A stretch of 10,467 nt of DNA from Alphaproteobacteria bacterium (GTDB lineage: Bacteria > Pseudomonadota > Alphaproteobacteria > RF32 > CAG-239), in the NCBI GenBank assembly GCA_017650255.1, contig JAGCFG010000056.1, positions 1 to 10,467 of the forward strand, in the 5' to 3' direction. This document shows positions 6,388 to 10,467 of this stretch, one piece after another. Every line of letters begins with the position of its first letter. Within the stretch, counting starts at the first letter, position 1. The notes beneath the pieces are model-generated. The model was given only the letters and a program-made list of their open reading frames with translations, was not told where the DNA came from and searched no databases. Both the position numbers and the translations under genes were made by a program.

Positions 6388-6399
6388 TCAATTTACCTC

Positions 6400-7179
6400 T
6401 TAAAAAACATACAAATCATATAGAATAATGGTGATTAAAAGAATCGGGGCTGTAAATATCAATCCGTCAACTCGGTCAAAAACACCACCGTGTCCGGGGA
6501 TGATGGAACTGGAATCTTTGGCTCCGACTCTTCTTTTTATGGCAGATTCAATCAAATCTCCAATTTGTTCTACAACAGCCAAAATGGCAGCAAATGCTGC
6601 ATAGCCGTGCTCGTTATAACCTTGAAAGATATAGGCAAAAAGTCCGCCAAAAAAGGCAGCAAAAATCATTCCTCCAACCAAGCCGGACCATGTTTTGTTA
6701 GGACTTATTTTCGGCGCCAATTTCGGACCTTTTACCGTACTTCCGACAAGATATCCCCCGATATCAACACTCCAAACGACTATGAGTAACCACAAAACTG
6801 CAAGGTTGGAAAAAGCTATCATACACCACATCAGAGAACCGACACCTATTGATATATAAGGGACACCCAAAACAAGAAGACATCTGTGGTTTTCTTTTTT
6901 AGATTTTATTAAAACCAACAATGAGGAAAGACAGATTACTATGATAGTGCCAAAAAACGATTGCAAAAGTACAGATGTTGCGACAGATATCGCATAGATG
7001 GTAGAATATGTAGATTTGTTATCTTGTGCAACAAGGTTGCTCCACTCCCAACTTATGCATCCGCCAATGGCTAAAATCAAAAGATTGTAGTAAGGAAACT
7101 CCAAAAATATGCTTCCAATTACTATCGGTGCCAATATGAGGGCGGTTACAATTCTGTAAAATAAATTACTTCTTGCCAT
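6400..7179 (-). CDS. cdsA: Phosphatidate cytidylyltransferase CdsA
   Basis: CdsA makes CDP-diacylglycerol from phosphatidate and CTP at the inner membrane, supplying all phospholipid headgroup pathways. The 259-residue protein has several hydrophobic segments and the full CDP-diacylglycerol synthase signature at 212-238: Ser, KRR, Lys-Asp (221-222), GHGG and DRVD at the end. The upstream WSVDIGGY (136-143) and SPNKTWSG (159-166) motifs are also typical. ATG at 7179 is chosen; it overlaps the end of uppS by 14 bases, with GGGAT-like Shine-Dalgarno sequence inside uppS. The frame stays open to 7281, but those residues have no family support and would increase the overlap. Tight overlap suggests coupled translation with uppS. 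It links functionally to plsY at the other end of the window, which starts the route to phosphatidate. Confidence 0.96.
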   Translation of the reverse strand: MARSNLFYRIVTALILAPIVIGSIFLEFPYYNLLILAIGGCISWEWSNLVAQDNKSTYSTIYAISVATSVLLQSFFGTIIVICLSSLLVLIKSKKENHRCLLVLGVPYISIGVGSLMWCMIAFSNLAVLWLLIVVWSVDIGGYLVGSTVKGPKLAPKISPNKTWSGLVGGMIFAAFFGGLFAYIFQGYNEHGYAAFAAILAVVEQIGDLIESAIKRRVGAKDSSSIIPGHGGVFDRVDGLIFTAPILLITIILYDLYVF

Positions 7180-7867
7180 ATCGTCTATCCCTTGTTTGAT
7201 AGTTCTCAATAATTTTTTCCAGCTCTTTGCGGTTGAAATCAGGCCACATCGCATCACTGAAATATAACTCTGAATATGCAATTTGCCATAGCAAATAGTT
7301 GCTTATTCTCTGTTCACCGCTGGTTCTTACCAAAAGATCAGGATCAGGAATGTCCTTAGTATAAAGCATATTTGAAAAAGTTTGTTCAGTTATATCTTCT
7401 AGGCCCATATTACCTAATTTGACCTCTCTCGCAACTTTTTTAACCGCGGAGATAATTTCTTGTCTTGAACCATAACTTAGCGCAAGACAAAGTGTAAAGT
7501 CATGATATTCAGCTGTTTCCTGTTCGATTTTGTTCATTTGCTCGACAATATCTTTATCAAGCATATCCCGCTCGCCGATAAAACATATTCTTACTTTGTT
7601 TTTTTGCAGTTCTTGGACATTGTTTTTCAAATATGAACGCAAAAGATCCATCAAAGCCGCAACTTCTTCAGGAGAACGATGCCAATTTTCGGTAGAAAAG
7701 GCATATAGTGTCAAATATTTTATTCCCAGTTCTTTGACATCTTTGCAAATTTGTTCAAAATTTTTGGCGCCCTGTTTATGTCCGGCAATGGCGGGAAGAC
7801 CGTGCTTTTTTGCCCAGCGTCTGTTTCCGTCCATTATAATGGCTAAATGATCTATTTGATTAGTCAT
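7166..7867 (-). CDS. uppS: Di-trans,poly-cis-undecaprenyl-diphosphate synthase UppS
   Basis: UppS is a cis-prenyltransferase that extends farnesyl diphosphate with isopentenyl units to undecaprenyl diphosphate, the lipid carrier for peptidoglycan and O-antigen. The 233 residues include the signature MDGNRRWAK with catalytic Asp13, YAFSTENW at 55-62, and the C-terminal substrate-binding block PDLLVRTSGEQRISNYL with Arg181 and Arg187, followed by Glu200 in YSELYF. Length and motif order match the family. ATG at 7867 follows GGGACAGGAA, and the gene lies 18 bases after frr. The isoprenoid gene dxr, a frequent neighbour in this operon, is not present in the window, so the source of isopentenyl diphosphate cannot be judged here. 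Confidence 0.97.
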   Translation of the reverse strand: MTNQIDHLAIIMDGNRRWAKKHGLPAIAGHKQGAKNFEQICKDVKELGIKYLTLYAFSTENWHRSPEEVAALMDLLRSYLKNNVQELQKNKVRICFIGERDMLDKDIVEQMNKIEQETAEYHDFTLCLALSYGSRQEIISAVKKVAREVKLGNMGLEDITEQTFSNMLYTKDIPDPDLLVRTSGEQRISNYLLWQIAYSELYFSDAMWPDFNRKELEKIIENYQTRDRRYGKK

Positions 7868-7885
7868 TTCCTGTCCCGTCTTTTA

Positions 7886-8449
7886 CTATACCTGCATAAT
7901 ATCTTTTTCTTTTTGGCTCAAAACATCATCTACTTTTTTGATATTTTCATCCGTAAATTTTTGAATTTCGTTTTCATAGCGTTTTTCTTCGTCTTCGGAG
8001 ATGAGGTTGTCTTTTTTGAGCTTTTTAATCGAATCCAAGGCATCACGACGAATATTGCGAATGGCGACTTTTGCTTGTTCGGCACATTTGCCGGCAACTT
8101 TTACCAACTCTTTTCTTCTTTCTTCGGAAAGAGGAGGAATTTGTATGCGAATCAGCTGTCCGTCAGACATTGGATTTAATCCTAAATCAGACTCCATGAT
8201 AGCTTTTTCCACCGACTTTACTAGGCCTTTATCCCAAACATTTACAGAAAGGGTACGTGCATCAGGAACACTGACGGTAGCAACTTGAGCAATCGGGCTA
8301 GGAGAACCATAGGCATCTACCGAAATTGTATCGAGCAAACTGGCATGAGCTCTGCCGGCACGAAGTCCGCCAAGTTCAGCTTTAAGCGAATCGAGTGATT
8401 TTTCCATACGACTTTTAGTGTTTTCTTTAATTTCTGAATAATCGGACAT
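7886..8449 (-). CDS. frr: Ribosome recycling factor Frr
   Basis: Frr (RRF) works with EF-G to split the post-termination ribosome. The 187-residue protein has the conserved N-terminal block LRAGRAHASLLD (about 34-45), the VSVPDARTLSVNVWD stretch, IPPLSEERRKELVK, and a C-terminal helix rich in Lys and Glu that closes the three-helix bundle. ATG at 8449 is preferred: AGAGGA lies 4 bases upstream and the N-terminus then fits the family length. An alternative ATG at 8464 forms an ATGA overlap with the pyrH stop and would add five charged residues. The gene follows pyrH by 11 bases; this pairing is widespread in bacteria. Confidence 0.97.
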   Translation of the reverse strand: MSDYSEIKENTKSRMEKSLDSLKAELGGLRAGRAHASLLDTISVDAYGSPSPIAQVATVSVPDARTLSVNVWDKGLVKSVEKAIMESDLGLNPMSDGQLIRIQIPPLSEERRKELVKVAGKCAEQAKVAIRNIRRDALDSIKKLKKDNLISEDEEKRYENEIQKFTDENIKKVDDVLSQKEKDIMQV

Positions 8450-8453
8450 TTTT

Positions 8454-8459
8454 TCCTCT
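8454..8459 (-). promoter_or_regulatory. Ribosome binding site deciding the frr start
   Basis: AGAGGA on the minus strand, 4 bases before the ATG at 8449. The same sequence and spacing is used by fabZ, which favours this start over the ATGA overlap start at 8464. Confidence 0.75.
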
Positions 8460-8460
8460 T

Positions 8461-9171
8461 TCATTTTATGATGGTAAACTTTTCTTTGCCAAAAATAACA
8501 TTGACCAAAGAATTTTTGTTCTTTAAAGCAAATACTACGATTGGAATATTGTTATCTCTGGCAAGTGCAACAGCAGCAATATCCATAACCTTCAAGTTCT
8601 TTTTGATAACCTCATCGTAGCTGACTGTGTCGTAACGTTTTGCTTTCGGATTTTTTTTCGGGTCGTCGGAATATACTCCGTCTACCTGGGTGGCTTTTAA
8701 TATGACATCGCACCCCATTTCCGAGGCACGAAGCGCCGCACCGCTGTCGGTTGTAAAATATGGATTACCTGTTCCGCCGGCAAAAATCAAAACTCTGTCT
8801 TTTTGTAGGTGACGCAAGGCTCGGCGATAGATGAAACTTTCACAAACAGCAGGAATATTAAGTCCGGACATTACCCTTGTGGAAACACCGATTGTTTCTA
8901 ATGCATTTTGGAGATATAGGGCATTCATGACGGTTGCCAACATACCGACTTGGTCGGCGACAGAACGATTTAAGCCTTTAGAGGCCTCTTTGGCGCCCCT
9001 AAAAATATTGCCTCCACCGACAACAAGACAAACTTCCACACCTTTATCTTTAACGGATTTTATTTGTTCGGCTAAAGATTTTATGGTCTTGTCATCCATA
9101 CCAAAGGGCTTGTCTCCCATAAGCCCTTCGCCGGATAACTTTATCAAAACTCTTTTGTATTTTGGTTTCAT
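8461..9171 (-). CDS. pyrH: UMP kinase PyrH
   Basis: PyrH phosphorylates UMP to UDP with ATP, a step needed for all pyrimidine nucleotides and for UDP-sugars such as the LpxD substrate precursor. The 236-residue protein belongs to the amino acid kinase family: KLSGEGLMG at 11-19 (phosphate binding), VGGGNIFRGA at 51-60, GGTGNPYFTTDSGAALRA at 132-149 and the nucleotide-binding KATQVDGVYSDDPKKNP at 159-175. ATG at 9171 is chosen; a TTG two codons earlier is in frame but lacks support. The Shine-Dalgarno is weak (GAAGA), the poorest of the operon. It appears to be the first gene of the operon: the expected rpsB-tsf pair is not upstream, and a divergent promoter region precedes it. Confidence 0.97.
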   Translation of the reverse strand: MKPKYKRVLIKLSGEGLMGDKPFGMDDKTIKSLAEQIKSVKDKGVEVCLVVGGGNIFRGAKEASKGLNRSVADQVGMLATVMNALYLQNALETIGVSTRVMSGLNIPAVCESFIYRRALRHLQKDRVLIFAGGTGNPYFTTDSGAALRASEMGCDVILKATQVDGVYSDDPKKNPKAKRYDTVSYDEVIKKNLKVMDIAAVALARDNNIPIVVFALKNKNSLVNVIFGKEKFTIIK

Positions 9172-9203
9172 TTGCAAGAATCTTCACGTTGTTATTTTTT
9201 TAC

Positions 9204-9231
9204 ATATTAACCAAATAAATTACTTTGTCGA
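9204..9231 (-). promoter_or_regulatory. Candidate promoter of the pyrH-fabZ operon
   Basis: On the minus strand, TCGACA (9226-9231, 5 of 6 to the sigma70 -35 consensus) is followed after 16 bases by TAATAT (9204-9209, 4 of 6 to the -10 consensus). Transcription would start near 9197, about 25 bases before the pyrH ATG. It lies in an AT-rich region where many chance matches are possible. Confidence 0.45.
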
Positions 9232-9266
9232 CAATATTTTCATTTTTTATCCAAGAAAACTTTAAT

Positions 9267-9278
9267 TTAAAGCTTTAA
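9267..9278. repeat. 12-base perfect palindrome between divergent promoters
   Basis: TTAAAGCTTTAA is a perfect inverted repeat ending one base before the candidate -35 box of plsY and lying upstream of the candidate pyrH promoter. The position would suit a regulator controlling either direction, but AT-rich palindromes of this length also arise by chance and no cognate regulator is visible. Confidence 0.3.
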
Positions 9279-9279
9279 G

Positions 9280-9308
9280 TTGACATCTTTTCTCTATGAG
9301 AGTAAAAA
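9280..9308 (+). promoter_or_regulatory. Candidate sigma70-type promoter of plsY-dprA
   Basis: A perfect TTGACA at 9280-9285, a 17-base spacer, then TAAAAA at 9303-9308 (4 of 6 to the -10 consensus). Transcription would start near 9315, about 30 bases before the plsY ATG. The perfect -35 and ideal spacing make this the best promoter match in the window. Confidence 0.6.
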
Positions 9309-9309
9309 T

Positions 9310-9338
9310 TTGTGAGAAGTATCTTTAACTATTGTGAG
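9310..9338 (+). repeat. Direct repeat TTGTGAG in the plsY leader
   Basis: TTGTGAG occurs at 9310-9316 and 9332-9338, 22 bases apart. The first copy covers the expected transcription start and the second overlaps the plsY ribosome binding site (GAGG at 9336-9339). It could be an operator or simply chance. Confidence 0.3.
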
Positions 9339-9346
9339 GCTGCGCT

Positions 9347-9976
9347 ATGTATATTTTGCTATCCGCGTTGGGCGGTTATTTATTGGGATCTATTCCTTTC
9401 GGATTGGTTTTGTGTTATTTGGCAGGTTTGGGAGATATAAGAAAAATCGGTTCTGGAAATATCGGAGCGACAAATGTATTGAGGACGGGGCGCAAAGATT
9501 TGGCTCTGCTTACGGTTCTTTTAGACGCATCAAAGGCAGGTTTTGCGGCTTGGATGGCAGGAAAACTAACACAACAGAATCCAGAAATGTTTTGCGGAAT
9601 TATGACCAACACATCGCTTGTTGCCGCGCTTATCGCAGGCACTTGCGCAATTTTAGGACATAATTTTCCAGTTTGGCTAAAATTTAAGGGTGGCAAAGGG
9701 GTTGCCTCTGCATTCGGTTTTATTTTGGTTATCAGCCCGATGGTAGCTTTGTCGGCTTTTGCGACATGGCTGGTTGTAGCAATTTTGTTTAGGTATTCTT
9801 CTTTGGCGGCAATTACCGCAGCAGTACTGACTCCTTTGTATACTTTCTTTTTTGCCGGAGTTATTGAAACAGCTTTTATCACGTTTATTGCCGTTTTGGT
9901 TTTGGCTCGGCACCACGCAAATATATCTCGTTTGTTGCAGGGAAAAGAAAGCAAAATATCTTTTAAGAAAAAATAG
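9347..9976 (+). CDS. plsY: Acyl-phosphate glycerol-3-phosphate acyltransferase PlsY
   Basis: PlsY is an inner-membrane enzyme that transfers an acyl group from acyl phosphate to glycerol-3-phosphate, giving lysophosphatidate. It works with PlsX, which is not in this window. The 209-residue protein is strongly hydrophobic with the conserved motifs of the family: GSIPFG near residues 14-19, SGNIGATNVLR near 36-46, and GHNFPVWLKFKGGKGVA near 104-120, which form the phosphate- and substrate-binding loops. The C-terminal part contains further membrane helices and a short basic tail. ATG at 9347 has GAGG 7 bases upstream. It is transcribed away from the pyrH operon from a shared intergenic region. 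Its product feeds the phosphatidate used by CdsA. The dprA start codon directly follows the plsY stop. Confidence 0.97.
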   Translation: MYILLSALGGYLLGSIPFGLVLCYLAGLGDIRKIGSGNIGATNVLRTGRKDLALLTVLLDASKAGFAAWMAGKLTQQNPEMFCGIMTNTSLVAALIAGTCAILGHNFPVWLKFKGGKGVASAFGFILVISPMVALSAFATWLVVAILFRYSSLAAITAAVLTPLYTFFFAGVIETAFITFIAVLVLARHHANISRLLQGKESKISFKKK

Positions 9977-10467
9977 ATGACAAGAGAAGACGAAATTATT
10001 TCTTGGCTAAGGCTTGCCAATTCTGATGGATTGGGAGCAATAGGTTTTGAAAAATTGATGCAAAAATGCGGTTGGAATGCGGAAGCCGCAACTGCTATGT
10101 GGAAAAAACCTTTGGCTGCGGAAGATTGGGCAAGAAAAGAGCTGGAAACAGCTTATCATAACAATATTCACATAGTTTTGAAAAAGGATAATATTTATCC
10201 CAATAGTCTTTTGAAACTCAGAGATGCACCGCCAATTTTGTATGTTATGGGCAGAATCGATTTGTTGGCGCAAGAAGATGCTCTTGCTATTGTCGGAAGC
10301 AGGAATGCGTCTCTTTGGGCTTGCGGAGTTACGGAAAAAATTGCTTTTGATTTGACAGAAAAAGGAATATTAATCGTTTCAGGCATGGCAAGAGGAATTG
10401 ATAGTGCCGCACACAAAGGAGCTTTGCGAGCCTGTGAGGGCAAAGGCGCCACCATCGCTGTGCTGGG
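9977..10467 (+). CDS. dprA: DNA-processing protein DprA (partial, runs off right edge)
   Basis: DprA binds incoming single-stranded DNA during natural transformation and loads RecA; it is also widely conserved in bacteria without known competence. The ATG at 9977 follows the plsY TAG with no gap, and 163 full codons are visible before the edge. The N-terminal part (about 1-60) fits the helical SAM-like domain. The Rossmann-like core begins with YPNSLLKLRDAPPILYVMG (74-92), followed by AIVGSRNAS (104-112), the nucleotide-binding motif, and VSGMARGIDSAAHKGAL (134-150). All these blocks are characteristic of DprA. The C-terminal portion, including any winged-helix domain, lies outside the window. 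Immediate adjacency implies co-transcription and coupled translation with plsY, an order seen in other alphaproteobacteria, often with topA next. Confidence 0.95.
   Translation, partial: MTREDEIISWLRLANSDGLGAIGFEKLMQKCGWNAEAATAMWKKPLAAEDWARKELETAYHNNIHIVLKKDNIYPNSLLKLRDAPPILYVMGRIDLLAQEDALAIVGSRNASLWACGVTEKIAFDLTEKGILIVSGMARGIDSAAHKGALRACEGKGATIAVL

Noticed and set aside
7180..7281. Longer start for cdsA inside uppS
   Set aside because: The extra residues have no family support and would increase the overlap with uppS to 116 bases.
9262..9278. Possible CtrA site (paired TTAA) before plsY
   Set aside because: The TTAA copies are 4 and 9 bases apart, not the 7 required for the full CtrA consensus.
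9415..10020. 201-codon minus-strand open frame opposite plsY
   Set aside because: Shadow of plsY; it carries no recognisable motif and would cross the plsY-dprA junction.
1..10467. tRNA, rRNA, CRISPR arrays, insertion sequences and phage genes
   Set aside because: No cloverleaf, spaced identical repeats, transposase motifs or phage proteins were seen by eye on either strand.

Overview
The window (low GC, Gram-negative) most likely comes from an alphaproteobacterium, probably a host-associated lineage with a reduced or rearranged genome. The evidence is the gene order pyrH-frr-uppS-cdsA-rseP-bamA-lpxD-fabZ, which follows the classic alphaproteobacterial lipid/envelope operon, an alphaproteobacterial-style BamA third POTRA domain, and a plsY-dprA pair. 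TGG encodes Trp and TGA is used as a stop (rseP, pyrH and the leftmost partial gene), so the genetic code is standard. The species-level assignment is inference.

Left part (1-1433, + strand): four consecutive small genes, the first cut by the window edge, belong to one paralogous family that I cannot match to a named family. Each complete protein has a 12-residue leader with Lys6 followed by Ile/Val7, and then about four degenerate repeats of 26 residues starting at residue 13. The repeats look like two-helix (alpha-alpha) units. The genes form two apparent transcription units: the partial gene with 138-518, ended by a strong hairpin terminator, and 661-1050 with 1062-1433, ended by a second hairpin shared with the converging operon. 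None of the three visible starts has a Shine-Dalgarno sequence, unlike the housekeeping genes. This cluster is the most novel part of the window.

Middle (1493-9171, - strand): one tightly packed operon of eight genes, read from right to left. PyrH makes UDP, Frr recycles ribosomes, UppS makes the C55 lipid carrier, CdsA makes CDP-diacylglycerol, RseP is a site-2 intramembrane protease, BamA inserts outer-membrane proteins, LpxD acylates the lipid A precursor, and FabZ dehydrates 3-hydroxyacyl-ACP. LpxD and FabZ draw on the same acyl-ACP pool. Gaps range from a 14-base overlap to 23 bases. Compared with the usual order, rpsB-tsf is absent upstream, dxr is absent between cdsA and rseP, and lpxA/lpxB are absent after fabZ.

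Right part (9172-10467): a 175-base divergent intergenic region holds plausible sigma70-type promoters for both directions and a 12-base palindrome. It is followed on the + strand by plsY (acyl-phosphate glycerol-3-phosphate acyltransferase) and, starting directly after its stop codon, dprA (DNA-processing protein), which runs off the right edge. No tRNA, rRNA, CRISPR array or insertion sequence was seen.
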